Assembly (NCBI GenBank): GCA_030765055.1
Contig: CM060953.1
Span: 12,881,045-12,945,044 of the forward strand
Length of the DNA: 64,000 nucleotides
Direction of reading: 5' to 3'
Origin: Mantis religiosa
Taxonomy: Eukaryota > Arthropoda > Insecta > Mantodea > Mantidae
In this document: one piece after another, positions 37,263 to 48,013 of the stretch
Numbering within the stretch: the stretch's first letter is position 1
Layout: each line of letters starts with the position of its first letter
Translations under genes and position numbers: made by a program
Notes under the pieces: generated by a model
What the model saw: only the letters and a program-made list of their open reading frames with translations
The model's database searches: none
What the model was told of the DNA's origin: nothing

Positions 37263-38770
37263 CTACGTTACAAGCCATCCTTCTCATTGCTTTCGATGCG
37301 GGAATTACAGTGAACAACCATGTTCGTTTGTAAATTGTTGCATGTGAATTTTCTGCGCTTCTCACTGAAAAAATATAAAAATATTGGAAGAAAGTTCATT
37401 CAATGTCACATGACGTTAATGGTGCATATGAGTAGTACAAATCATTTTTATATGTTTGTCCGAGACTTAGTTTATTTCTTATATTACGCAGCATTGAAAA
37501 TCCAGCATTTTTGTGTTGAATACTGGACAATTTATTTTTTTGTTTGTTTGGGTAGGTGGTGCATTTTCTATATCGTTAATTTTTGCAGACACCTCCTCGA
37601 CTGCTTTTAGACAGCTCGAAAGTACATTCTTCAAGCTGTTTAATGGTTGTTGACAATACACAAAACTTTTGATTTATAAAATGGAGACTATCCAATAATT
37701 GTTGTGAAAGTAATGCTATTAACACACCTTGCACTCCCTGGAAGACAGATCTACCTGCGTGGGGAGCAGCAGTTGTAATGAATCTAAAGCTATGCATTGC
37801 GAACCGGACTATCCCTGCATGTTGTCTCCAGGACTGACATCAGCAGTTATATACTGCGAGACTCGTAAACTTCATATCCCTCTAAAGGTGTATGGGCTCT
37901 GATGTCTGTTTATAACTGTTTCACATTAAGATACCGCTAACAGCGTCCTATGTAATTGCCATAATCTCGAGTTGGTTAAATGCTGCAAAACTAATCAAAA
38001 CCACCTACCAGGATACCTAAGTCAGCAAGATCCAGAATAGTTTACCATTTCACCAATAGCATCAATGTACATAGTGAGTTCAATAATAAATCAATTACAG
38101 CACCATCAATAGATTAGGAAAGTCCAACTGCATAACCTGTATTCACTGGGAAAATGTACACAACATTAGTAATTGTATTTATGATCTCTCTAAAATTTAG
38201 AACTGCTTATGCAGTTAGAAAATAATTAGTTGCCTCTACTAAAAACTCAGCTGCAACAATTTTCATCATTTAAGGTTAGACTTAATAAATCTCTTCTGCC
38301 TCAACAATTTTATCAAAATGCATCATGAGTATTGTTGTCGTTAACAGATTGTTACAACAAAAAGTCTCATAGCTTGCCCTTCTCAGTTACTATCTAGAAC
38401 AACTAAACATTTTAATGCAAAAAACTGATAATGCTATGTAACATGGAATGAGGTCAAATATTTCATTTACATTATGACTTTCCTATGACGTTTGTCATTT
38501 ACTAATTAAAACAAAATGGTTATGATAGAATGTACAAAGTCTTATGAGCTAGTTATATAACCAAGTGCAAATATGTGTAACTAACGATATTGATAAATAA
38601 GGCATAAATGCAAATTATTTAAAAAAAAATTCCACTTCCTTCAGCTTAAAAGAAATATTTATTACAGCATTCTTATGTTTTCCTTATACTCTTTCACAAA
38701 CACACACGCATGCACACGCACATCAAAAAGAGAAAAGGAAGGGAGAGGGGGAGAGAAGAAACCTAATTAT
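37263..38770. other. no feature recognised
   Basis: AT-rich sequence, short ORFs only. Confidence 0.35.
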
Positions 38771-39240
38771 ACATCAAAATTTAACTGTATTGGAACACCA
38801 CAATAAGCGAAACAATTATTAAATTATAGATGAGTCATATTTATTACACATCAGCTTCTTACGTACCTATATTGAGGACATGTTTCACAAACTATTGTTT
38901 GCATCATTGGCTCTAATGCGACTAAAGCTTGATCCAGCACCAAATGACTAAAATACGTACAAAAACATAGTGAACTCGTCATATGGGTGAGAATATACAT
39001 AGAAAAATATAAAAACCAACTAATGAACTTCGAAATCATGCCAGAATACAACCCCACATTTAAATTCATCACTAAATGAAGAGATGGCAGCAGCAACTCC
39101 AGAAATACCCGCACCACTGGATCAAGCTTTAATCGCATTAAAGCAGATGATGCAAACAATAGTTTGTGAAACATGTCCTCAATATAGGTACCTAAGTGAA
39201 GCTGATGTGTAATAAATACGACTCATCTATAATTTACTAA
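38771..39240. mobile_element. PLE-A foldback, unequal arms
   Basis: Left arm ends near 38940; the right arm from about 38943 is longer and carries GIY-YIG C-terminal codons (ENIYIEKYKNQLMNFE type, degraded) and the hairpin followed by GAAACATGTCC. The one-sided tail TTTAACTGTATTGGAACACC is at 38778-38797. Confidence 0.86.
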
Positions 39241-39679
39241 TTATACATGTTTTTATAAAAACAAGATAAATAATTTGTACTGTGAATGTACTTTAAGAAA
39301 GACAATCTAACATATGTTACATTTGGACATTTAGATTACCCTAACTTCACTTTCTACTCCAGAACTTAGGCGTTTCTGGAATGATCTGACTGAATAGATC
39401 TCATTATGTAGTAAATCCAGCCAAAACACTGTCTATAAGTTGCAAGAGAAAACCGAGCAGTGAATCAGGACTATTAATGACAGTCTCCGACAAATGTTCC
39501 AGGAAGTTCTGATGTGGAAAATGTAGTTAGTAATAAACCCCAAATGTACTGTATAAATTTGTACTAGCTTTGTTTCTTGCAAGTGGTACATACATACAAT
39601 TTAAGACTTGCTTAAATATTTTAAAAGAATGGATTAGTACTTTAGGCAAGAAGGGCACAATCTTTTCTCTCCTTAAATA
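39241..39679. other. no feature recognised
   Basis: AT-rich spacer before the minus-strand Gypsy element. Confidence 0.35.
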
Positions 39680-39683
39680 ATAC

Positions 39684-39912
39684 TGTGACTTTGTGGGTTC
39701 GTGAAATAATAAAACAAGGTTACAAAATACAAAAACTACACTTTATTCTCCTCGAAATACACTGTTCAACATTACAAAATTGCTAGAACCTTAAAACTGT
39801 TTATTTTCTCTAACTCTACATTCAACTGTCTGTCGCTACCGGTAACGATTGGTTCCGAAGTTTTCCGAATCTCCACCGGCTTCGGCTTCGCGAGCCTACC
39901 GCCAGGGCGACA
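39684..39912 (-). repeat. 3' LTR of Gypsy element 1
   Basis: 229 bp. The element-sense end is ...CACAAAGTCACA. AATAAAGTGTAG (minus) supplies a polyadenylation signal. It differs from the 5' LTR mainly by 18 bp of GGCTTC-type repeat, a length change in a simple repeat, so the two LTRs are close and the insertion is young. Confidence 0.93.
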
Positions 39913-39923
39913 CTGCTCCCACC

Positions 39924-40258
39924 TCAAGGCTGGTCGTCCCGAACAGCGCCTTCGTAGTGGGCCAGGCGATCCAGGTGTACCACCAACATCTTTCCTCGGG
40001 GCACCTTCTGGATGCGGTAGACCACGTCGTTAATCCTCTTCACCACACGGTACGGTCCTTGCCATGACTGCTGAAGCTTCGGACAGCGTCCCTTGGTCCG
40101 AGTCGGGCGGTACAACCAGACCAGGTCACCTTGCTGGAACCCTTGGCTGTTGGCTTGCCTGTCGTATCGGGTTTTCATGCGGTCGCTCGCCTTCTGGATG
40201 TTCTGGCGAGCCATCTCGTGCATGTCGTGGAGGTGGTCCACCAGGTTCTCCACATCCC
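39924..40258 (-). pseudogene. Gypsy element 1, post-integrase tail
   Basis: Minus-strand codons include MHEMARQNIQKASDR, GFQQGDLVWLY and LQQSWQGPYRVVKRI, the C-terminal chromatin/DNA-binding tail (GPY-like) that follows the integrase core in Ty3/Gypsy polyproteins. It is joined out of frame to upstream remnants through two deletions near 40256 and 40289. Confidence 0.85.
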
Positions 40259-40641
40259 TCAAGAGTGGCCCCAAGTCTGCGTCCGCCAGCGTTACCGTGA
40301 CTCTTCCCTCTGCGATGTTCCGAGGTGAAGTCGTACTCCTGCTGCCTCTGGACCCAACGTGCTGTCTGGCCTTCCAGTCGCACCGTCACTATCACTTCGC
40401 TCCTCGCGGGGACAACCACGTCTTCGCTCAAGACGACACTGCAAATTCCAAGGCACTCTTCTGGTTGACGGAGTATAACCTCTTCTCCGTTGAGCCTCAG
40501 GTCCTTCCTGCCGACGTCGACCGTCGCCTCGTGGCTCCTGAGGGCATCCAGTCCCAGAATCACCTCCTCAGCCACCTTCGCGACGAACACCCACAGACGC
40601 ACGGCACTCCGTCCCAAGTTCAGCTCCAGCAAGGCTTCCTT
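40259..40641 (-). pseudogene. Gypsy element 1, protease-to-RNase H junction remnant
   Basis: In element sense the protease C-terminal part (VAEEVILGLDALRSHE) and spacer (VVVPARSEVIVTVRLEG) pass directly into WVQRQQEYDFTSEHRRGKSH, which belongs to the very end of RNase H. The roughly 1.2 kb of RT and RNase H expected between them are gone; the junction lies near 40370. A further deletion at about 40289 uses the short shared word GCTG. Confidence 0.88.
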
Positions 40642-42081
40642 CTACACAGGCAAGGTGTCACCCGATGCCAACACAAACTGGTATGGTCGGCTCGGCTTCC
40701 TCGTCGGCAAACCATTCGCCACGTCAGGTCTGATGATGGTCACGGCTGCCCCAGTGTCCACTAGCACGCGGCACGGCTTTCCTCTTACCCAACCGTCCGC
40801 GATGAGGTTGTCATCCATCCGCCGGCTGACGGCGCGGATTGTCACTCGAGGGGATGGTGGTGATGGCGCCGACGTGCCCCTCTCCACGCCGGGCCTTACT
40901 CGTTCTTCCCGCTGCCCTTCCTGGTGTGGGCAGTCTCTCTGCAGGTGCCCGGGCTGTCCACACCTCCAACACAGGCCACTAGGTGTTCGCCGGCGTCCCA
41001 CAGCTGGTCTTCTGTCTCCGGCGTAGCGGACACTCCTCGTTCTCGACGTTGGGATAGATGCTACCTTGGTTGCCTCCATCCTTAATGCCGCTGCCAGCGC
41101 CTCGTGGATGGTTTTATAATCACCGAGCATTAGGCGCTGACGAATCTCCGTGTCCCGTACCCCGTCGACAAAGTTGTAGGCGGCTTCCCGGGATACGAAC
41201 TCCAGTGGCAGGTCAACCAAGGCCTTGCCAGCTAGCTGCTCAATCGCTATGGCTAACTCCTGCAGCGTCTCCCCCGGCTGCTGCGACCTTGCCTTTAGCT
41301 GGCTGCGGTATGCAGCGGCTAAGCGGTGGTTCCCGAAGCGATTCTCCAGGGCCTCCCAGATGTCCTTGGGCGCCGCCGTCGTCTGTACCGCGTTTAGGAC
41401 TTCCGCGGCCCGTACCTGGAGGCTGGCTATTAACTGTGTGGCCTCCTCCTCCGGTGACCATCTGTTGTGCTTGGCCACTATGTCGAACTGGCGGCGGAAG
41501 ACCTCGAATGTTGACTCGCCGTCATATTTCGGAGGTTTGACGCACGCCGATGTTGTGTCGCGTCCCGGTGCGTCAGCCTTCAAATCCTTCAGTCTCCTGC
41601 CGACGACGTCCTCCACCATGGCGTTCAGGGACTTGACGCTGCTGTCGGCCTTTCCCTCCAGGTTGTTTACGCGGTTCGCGAGGTCTTCGACGTCTTCAAC
41701 CATGGCGTTATTGTCGGCCTTTTCCTCTAGGTCATTGAAGCGGTTCGCCAGGTCCTCGACGCGCTCGTCCACTTGGCCCATCCGCTTGCCCAACTCCGTC
41801 ACGTCATCCCTGACGCCGGCCAACTGTTCCTCAAATTTGGCGGCGAGGACCTCGTTCGCCTCCTTCATTTCCGTGGCCATACTGTCGTTCGCTGCCTTCA
41901 TTTCTGTGGTCAATTCGGTCTTTATTTCTTTCAACTCTGCGGCCAGGTTGTTATTTGCCGCTTCTGTTTTTGTTGTTAACTCGTTCATCTTCGCGGCCAA
42001 GTTGTTATTTGCCGCTTCCGACTTCGCTGTTAATTCGTTCATCTTCTGCAAAAGCATTTCCAATGCCGATTCCATGGCCAT
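40642..42081 (-). pseudogene. gag: Gypsy element 1, gag-protease ORF
   Basis: A 479-codon open frame from ATG at 42081. Residues 1-150 are a strongly charged coiled coil with repeated KMNELT/TEAANNNLA words. The gag core follows (FEVFRRQFDIVAKHNRW, then FGNHRLAAAYRSQLKARSQ), then the CCHC knuckle CWRCGQPGHLQRDC, then the aspartic protease active site VLVDTGAAVTII. A nonsense codon at 40642-40644 (element 2 has GAG there) stops it inside protease, after which the frame stays open. Gag packages RNA in cytoplasmic particles. Apart from the nonsense codon this part looks intact. Confidence 0.92.
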
Positions 42082-42101
42082 AATGTTCGAATATGTAGTT
42101 A

Positions 42102-42118
42102 TCCCACTTCTGACACCA
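42102..42118 (-). other. primer binding site, tRNA-Leu type
   Basis: In element sense TGGTGTCAGAAGTGGGA, two bases after the 5' LTR, is complementary to the 3' end (CCA included) of an insect-type tRNA-Leu. The match is from memory of tRNA-Leu 3' ends. Confidence 0.75.
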
Positions 42119-42120
42119 GT

Positions 42121-42367
42121 TGTGACTTTGTGGGTTCGTGAAATAATAAAACGAGGTTACAAAACACAAAAACTACACTTTATTCTCCTCGAAATACACT
42201 GTTCAACATTACAAAATTGCTAGAACCTTAAAACTGTTTATTTTCTCTAACTCTACATTCAACTGTCTGTCGCTACCGGTAACGATTGGTTCCGAAGTTT
42301 TCCAAATTTCCACCGGCTTCGGATTTGGCTTCGGCTTCGGCTTCGCGAGCCTACCGCCAGGGCGACA
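42121..42367 (-). repeat. 5' LTR of Gypsy element 1
   Basis: 247 bp, bounded by TGT...ACA in element sense. It contains an extra 18 bp of GGCTTC-like repeats relative to the partner LTR. Confidence 0.93.
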
Positions 42368-42371
42368 ATAC

Positions 42372-43035
42372 TTAGTTCTAGTGGCATAGATGACTTCAAC
42401 AGTACACCCTGACTCCCTCAGAACCAATAAGCACTGATTCTTCTAATAAAAGCATCATACAACTCAAAACTGATTATTACCTTAAAAAAATTCAAGACTT
42501 AAAAAGTGCAGCAAACACCAGAAACTTAATTGAAAAAACCGACTAAAATAGTTTTTTCAATTGAAGCTACAAATACTAAGGAACCTGTCACAGACATCCT
42601 TCACTGCATAACAGTACAACTCAAACTTAAAACAAAGGTGGTGCTTTATATCCTACAGTCACCATGGCTTCAAAAACAAGAATTGTACTATATCTTAACA
42701 CAAGAGTCAAAGTCATTTGTTAGTGAAAGATAAATTGAGTGTAAACCAGATCATTAAAGTATTCAACATAGGCAAAATTCAAGTTTAAAAGATTCTAAAG
42801 AAGAAAATAAATTCTGAAGTGGTGGGAAAATTCTTTTGATGGGAAAATAAAGAGAGAACTTAAGGAAACTGAAAACCAGGACACCAATGAAATAGTGTGG
42901 GAGTGGTTTGTTATGTTAGGGCAAAATATCACTACATATTGGGGCCGTGTTACAGAAATATGCTAAAAAGATAACTGAAAGACTTGGCAAGACTGAATTG
43001 TATACTCCTGCCATCCTAAGAAGCACACTTTTCGG
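42372..43035. other. no feature recognised
   Basis: AT-rich host-like sequence between the Gypsy element and a foldback. Confidence 0.35.
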
Positions 43036-43262
43036 TTTGAAAGTAATGATTCAGTAATTCAAACACAAACATCGCTTAAATTATCCTTACTTGGACATGT
43101 TTTGGAGAACAGTTTGTCCCCATCGTCAGCAGTTATCCGTTAACTAATAATTGAGTTGGATAACTGCTGATGATGGGGACAAACTGTTCTCCAAAACATG
43201 TCCAAGTAAGGATAATTTAAGTGATGTTTGTGTTTAAATTGCCGACTCATTACTTTCAAATG
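43036..43262. mobile_element. foldback element, PLE-like family E, with hammerhead-like cores
   Basis: A long palindrome: TTTGAAAGTAATGATTCAG...CAAACACAAACATCGC at the left is inverted as GATGTTTGTGTTTAA...CATTACTTTCAAA at the right, with a spacer of about 20 bp. Both arms hold the same hammerhead-like sequence in opposite orientations. No coding sequence remains. Confidence 0.85.
43164..43210 (+). ncRNA. hammerhead-like motif (family E, right arm)
   Basis: CTGATGA, the exact CUGANGA core, at 43167-43173 is followed by a hairpin GGGGA...TTCTCC and AAAACATGTCC. The last core box would be GAAA in an active ribozyme and reads AAAA here, so activity is doubtful. The left arm has CTGACGA on the minus strand at about 43115-43130. 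Confidence 0.5.
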
Positions 43263-44205
43263 TTAATCTCTGTTTCATATAACCTTGCCCCGCCGAAATG
43301 TATCACTTCGCGTTCAACAACCCTCCCCCTCGACCTAATTGGCTAATGCTTTCGCGTTATGGGCCATAGGCGGTGCCTTCCCGTCACATTTAAACCTGCA
43401 GTAAATGTCGTAATAATTGCCGGGAAGATAAATAAAATCATACAAAATTCATACAAATAAGGATATGAAGGCATGCAAAAATACAAGTTTATAATGAACT
43501 GAGCAAATTGAAACAGAATGACTGAGCAACGAAACTGAAAGAGTTTATACTGAAAGGCCTTTGGCCTTTTTCACTGGGATTTTTTTAAACCAGCTCACAT
43601 ACCTTTCAAAAATGCTTGTCTTTCAGTCTTAAAAGTCGTGTCACACCATACTGTACTTTTCGTGTGTTCTTCGTGTATATTTAGCGATTTGTATCTCGGT
43701 GCAGTGTGGTTGTCCTTAAATAGCGTCTTCGCCACACAGCAATATCGCCCCTGTCTTTTAGCATATTTTTCTTGCCTCTTTTTTCATTCACAAATCCCAG
43801 CTGTATAAGCAATCTGCTGAAATTTGGTAAATCTGCATCCTCATTTACAGCAGACGAAATGTTACTTATGTTAAGGAGTTCGTTTCTAAAGAAAAACTAC
43901 ACACATGACGACGCACAACACTTTTCACGTATTTTCTCCGAGCACGCACTTTTGTTTATTCCTGCTTTTGCCTGGAGTGGTAAGTTTTCCTGTTTCCTCA
44001 ATTTCATGTCGCGATGTTGCTACACATCTAACACTCACACCTGTAACTTCAGAGCACAGCTCACTGACTTCGCTCACTGACAAAGACGGATTCTTCTCTG
44101 TGAGTGCATTAAACACGTGCAACACAATTCTTTTTTCGCCTGTTTGTATATAATTATCCTTGCGATACTTCAGCGAAAAACTGGCGGTAGACTCTGCCAT
44201 TATAC
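43263..44205. other. no feature recognised
   Basis: Mixed sequence upstream of the plus-strand Gypsy element. Small ORFs lack recognisable domains. Confidence 0.35.
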
Positions 44206-44209
44206 ATAT

Positions 44210-44713
44210 TGTCACCCGATCGTTGGAACACCCTATAGAACCAGCTGAGAGCGGCCAAGCAGGGGAGGTCGGAGTTAGCCACGCCCCCCTCGTTTGTCTT
44301 ATAGTGGTGACAGGGGGTGGCTGGGAGAAAAAACATCACTGCGCCGTCTCTTTCTGTTCCACCTGTGTTCTCGAACTTACGGGATATTTACTCTAATCTA
44401 GAACCTTCCAGATCGACCCGCTGGCCCTATATAAGCAGCATGTCGGGCAAGAGGAATCAGTCAGTCAGAGTTCTTGGCAATCAGCGTAAGAGTTCAGTGC
44501 TAGTGTAAGGACGAGAAGACTGTGTATGTGCATCGGAGTTTACGTAATCGCGAGTGCAAGTGTAACTTTAACGGACGAACTGGTGAATTGTAATTGTGTG
44601 CAGTACGTAATTATGTGTAATTGGCAAGTGTTAAACTGTAAGTCGGTGGAAATAAAGAACATTGTTGAGTTTGTGTAATTGGACTTTTCATTTCACGAAC
44701 CCACAAAGTCACA
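44210..44713 (+). repeat. 5' LTR of Gypsy element 2
   Basis: Starts TGTCACCCGATCG and ends CACAAAGTCACA. It carries a TATA box (TATATAA at 44428-44434) and an AATAAAG polyadenylation signal near 44651, which define U3-R-U5 order. Its last 24 bp equal the end of the LTR of element 1 and of the solo LTR at 62.5 kb, while U3 is unrelated. Confidence 0.95.
44428..44434 (+). promoter_or_regulatory. LTR TATA box
   Basis: TATATAA in a GC-rich context (GGCCC on the left), repeated at the same place in the 3' LTR near 48236. Expected to drive RNA polymerase II transcription of the element. Confidence 0.7.
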
Positions 44714-44714
44714 C

Positions 44715-44731
44715 TGGTGTCAGGAGTGGGA
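44715..44731 (+). other. primer binding site, tRNA-Leu type, one mismatch
   Basis: TGGTGTCAGGAGTGGGA, one base after the LTR. Element 1 has A where this has G at the tenth position. Confidence 0.75.
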
Positions 44732-44757
44732 TAACAACATCACCGAACATTACAACC

Positions 44758-45521
44758 ATGAACGCGCCATTGGAAAAGATTTTGGAGATGATGGAAATGA
44801 AGGCCGAACTGACCTCGGAAATAAAGACGGCAAATGAAAACCTCGCTGCAAAAACAGAAGCGGCAAACAACAACCTCACCGCCGAGTTGAAACAAATGAA
44901 GACGGCCAACGACATCACCGCAGAGTTGAAACAAATGAAGACGGCCAACGACAACATCACCGCAGAGTTGAAACAAATGAAGACGGCCAACGACAACATC
45001 ACCGGGAAGATGGAAGAAATGAAGGCCGAATTAACAGCGAAGACGGAAACGGCTAACAACAACTTGGCCACGACAATGACCTCAAAGATGGCCGAACTGA
45101 CCACGGAAATGGAGGTGGCGAACGAGGCTCTCGCCGCCAAATTTGAAGAACAGTTGGCCGGCGTGAGGGATGACGTGACGGAGCTGGGCAAGAGGATGGG
45201 CCAAGTGGACGAGCGCGTCGAGGACCTGGCGAGCCGAGTTAATGACCTGGAAGGGAAAGCCGACAGCAGCGTGAAGTCCCTGAACGCCATGGTGGAGGAC
45301 GTCGTCGGCAGGAAGCTGAAGGATTTGAAGGCCGACGCGCCAGGACGCGACACATCTGCGGGCGTCAAACCTCCCAAGTATGACGGCGCGTCAACGTTTG
45401 AGGTCTTCCGCCGCCAGTTCGACACAGTGGCCAGGCACAACAGATGGTCACCGGAGGAGGAAGCCACACAGTTAATAGCCGGCCTCCAGGGATGGGCCGC
45501 GGAAATCCTAAACGCGTGCAG
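44758..45521 (+). pseudogene. gag: Gypsy element 2, gag N-terminal part
   Basis: Start chosen at ATG 44758 (MNAPLEKILEMMEMKAEL), the first Met after the PBS, in line with element 1. The N-terminal ~150 residues are a coiled coil with an internal repeat of about 13 residues (AELKQMKTANDNI, three copies, at 44880-45002) absent from element 1. The gag core FEVFRRQFDTVARHNRW follows. A one-base deletion near 45518, where element 1 reads GCGGTACAG and this copy GCGTGCAG, shifts the frame. Gag would form the particle shell. Confidence 0.9.
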
Positions 45522-46328
45522 ACGACGGCGGCGCCCAAGGACATCTGGGAGGCCCTGGAGAATCGCTTCGGGAACCACCGCTTAGCCGCAGCATACCGCA
45601 GCCAGCTAAAGGCAAGGTCTCAGCAGCCGGGGGAGACGCTGCAGGAGTTCGCCATAGCGATCGAGCAGCTGGCTAGCAAGGCCTTGGTTGACCTGCCACT
45701 GGAGTTCGTATCCCGGGAAGCCGCCTACAACTTTGTCGACGGGGTACGGGACACGGAGATTCGTCAGCGCCTAATGCTCGGCGAATATAAAACCATCCAC
45801 GAGGCGCTGACAGCGACATTAAGGATGGGGGCGGCCAAAGTAACATCTATCCCGACGTCGAGAACGAGGAGTGTCCGCTACGCCGGAGACAGAGGACCAG
45901 CTGAGGGACGCCGGCGAACACCTAGTAGCCTGTGCTGGGAGTGTGGACAGCCCGGACACCTGCAGAGAGACTGCCCACACCAGGTAGAGCAGCTGGAAGG
46001 ACGAGTAAGGCCCGGCGTGGAGAGGGGCACGTCGGCGCTATTGCCACCATCCCCTCGAGTGACACTGCGCGCCGTCAGCCGGCGTATGGATGACGGCCTC
46101 ATCGCGGACGGTTGGGTGAGAGGGAAGCCGTGCCGCGTGCTGGTGGACACTGGGGCAGCCGTGACCATCATCAGACCCGACGTGGCGAAGGGTTTGCTGA
46201 CGAGGAAGCCGAGCCGACCATACGAGCTTGTCACGGCATCGGGCGATACCTTGCCTGTGGAGGAGGCCGCCCTGCTGGAGCTGACCTTGGGGCGTAGTGC
46301 CGTACGTCTGTGGGTGTTCGTCGCGTAG
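45519..46328 (+). pseudogene. Gypsy element 2, gag C-terminus, zinc knuckle and protease
   Basis: Continues after the frameshift with QTTAAPKDIWEALENRFG. The CCHC knuckle CWECGQPGHLQRDC (C-x2-C-x4-H-x4-C) lies near 45930, and the aspartic protease active site VLVDTGAAVTIIRPDVA near 46140-46190. Ends at a TAG at 46326-46328 where element 1 has AAG (FVAKVAEEV), so this is a point nonsense mutation inside protease and not a natural end. Confidence 0.9.
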
Positions 46329-47672
46329 GTGGCTGAGGAGGTGATTCTGGGACTGGATGCCCTCAGGAGCCACGAGGCGATGGTCGACGTCTGCAGGAAG
46401 GTCCTGCGGCTCAACGGAGAAGAGGTTATACTCCGTCAGCCCGAAGAGCGCCTTGGAATCTGCAGGGACGTCTTGAACGAAGACGTGGTTGTCCCCGCGA
46501 GGAGCGAGGTGATGGTGACGGCGCGACCAGGACAGACAGAAGGTTGGGTCCAGAGGCTGCAGGAGTACGACTTCACCCCGGAACATCGTAGAGGGAAGAG
46601 CCACGGTAACGCTGACGCCTTGTCCCGAGCACACTGTCCAGAAGAGTGCGGCCAGTGCACAAGAGTGGAGAAGGAGCGTGCCGCAGCAGTCCGAGTAGTC
46701 ACGGCAGTGCCTGCGGATGGCTGGGATAGCGCAGGCCTGAGGAGGGAGCAGCTGGCGGACGCAGACTTGGGGCCAGTCTTGAGGGAGGACATCGCACCGA
46801 GGAGCGCCACCTACAAGTCGTACTGGGCCCAATGGGACTCGCTGAAGACCAGAGAGGGCGTGCTGTTCCGGGTATGGGAGTCACCCGATGGGAAGACGCA
46901 GAGAGAACAGTTGGCACTTCCCCGGAGTAAGGTACCGGAAGTCTTGGAAGAAGTGCACGCCGGTACTTCGGGAGGACACCTGGGAGCGAACCGAACGATT
47001 GACAAACTACGGCAGCGCTACTACTGGCTGAGACTCCGAGCAGATGGTGAGAGATGGTGCCGTCAGTGTCACGTGTGTGCGGCGAGTCGTGGCCCCCAGA
47101 CTAGGAGCCGGGGTCGCATGCAGCAGTACAACGTCGGTGCGCCATTCGAACGGATCACCGTTGACAATGCTGGACCGTTTCCAGTTTCCGACCAAGGCAA
47201 CAAGTACCTGATGGTGGTCGTGGACTACTTTACCAAGTGGCCGGAGGTGTATGCCATCCCAAACCAAGAGGCAAAGACAATCACAGACTGCCTCGTGGAG
47301 CAAGTGTTCTGTCGATTTGGGGTGCCGTTAGAGCTACACAGTGACCAGGGTACCAACTTTGAGTCCAACCTAATGAAGGAGGCACTACAAAGGCTTGGGG
47401 TGAACAAGACGCGCACGACGCCTCTACATCCCCAGTCGCATGGCATGGTCGAAAGGTACATCAAGACCTTAGAGGAACACCTGAGGAAGGTCGTGGCCAG
47501 CCATCAGCGAGACTGGGACGTCAAGGTGCCACTGTTCTTGCTGGCCTATCGCTCGTCTACACACGACACAACTGGGATGACGCCAGCCAGCTTAATGTCC
47601 GGCCGAGAATTACGCCTCCCTTGTGACCTGCCTTTTGGAAGCCCTCCGGAAGCGAAACAGCCAGCGACCTAG
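46329..47672 (+). pseudogene. Gypsy element 2, protease end fused in frame to RNase H tail and integrase
   Basis: An uninterrupted 447-codon frame. It begins with the protease end (VAEEVILGLDALRSHE), passes the deletion junction near 46530 (VMVTARPGQTEGWVQRLQ), the RNase H terminus (EYDFTPEHRRGKSHGNADA), and then a complete integrase: HHCC finger (H-x6-H...CRQCHVC, about 46955-47080), and the D,D,E triad in TVDNAGPFP, HSDQGTNF and HGMVER. The GPY-type tail follows after a TAG at 47670. Integrase inserts the cDNA. RT, needed to make that cDNA, is absent, so any mobility would need RT supplied from another element. Confidence 0.93.
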
Positions 47673-48013
47673 TATGTGGAGAACTTGGTGGACCATCTCC
47701 ACGACATGCACGAGATGGCTCGCCAGAACATCCAGAAGGCGAGCGACCGCATGAAGACCAGGTATGACAGGCAAGCCAACAGCCAAGGGTTCCAGCAAGG
47801 TGACCTGGTCTGGTTGCACCGTCCTACCCGGACCAAGGGACGCTGCCCGTAGCTCCAGCAGCCATGACAAGGACCGTACCGGGTAGTGACGAGGATTAAC
47901 TACGTGGTCTACCGCATCCAGAAGGTTCCCCGAGGGAAGATGTTGGTGGTACACCTGGATCGCCTGGCATGCTACGATGGTGCTGTTCGGGACGACCAGC
48001 TTTGAGGGTGCAG
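47673..48013 (+). pseudogene. Gypsy element 2, post-integrase tail and PPT
   Basis: Codons match element 1's tail (MHEMARQNIQKASDR, GFQQGDLVWLH, GPYRVV) but with extra stops near 47850 and 47863. Just before the 3' LTR the purine-rich GAGGGTGCAG is the likely polypurine tract for plus-strand priming. Confidence 0.85.

Larger units (their letters stand above)
39684..42367 (-). mobile_element. Gypsy element 1 (minus), RT-less deletion derivative, TSD ATAC
   Basis: LTR-bounded element of 2684 bp: LTRs at 39684-39912 and 42121-42367 start TGT and end ACA in element sense and are flanked by ATAC at 39680-39683 and 42368-42371. Internal order in element sense: PBS, gag, CCHC zinc knuckle, protease, spacer, the last residues of RNase H, then the integrase C-terminal tail. 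RT, most of RNase H and the integrase core are absent. It shares its outer LTR end and gag with element 2 but has a different and shorter LTR. Confidence 0.95.

Noticed and set aside
40490..41026. Long plus-strand ORFs opposite Gypsy element 1, also 41225-42223
   Set aside because: Antisense shadows of the gag-protease frame on the minus strand; no own domain.
44709..46832. Long minus-strand ORFs opposite Gypsy element 2
   Set aside because: GC-rich antisense shadows of gag, protease and the integrase polyprotein.
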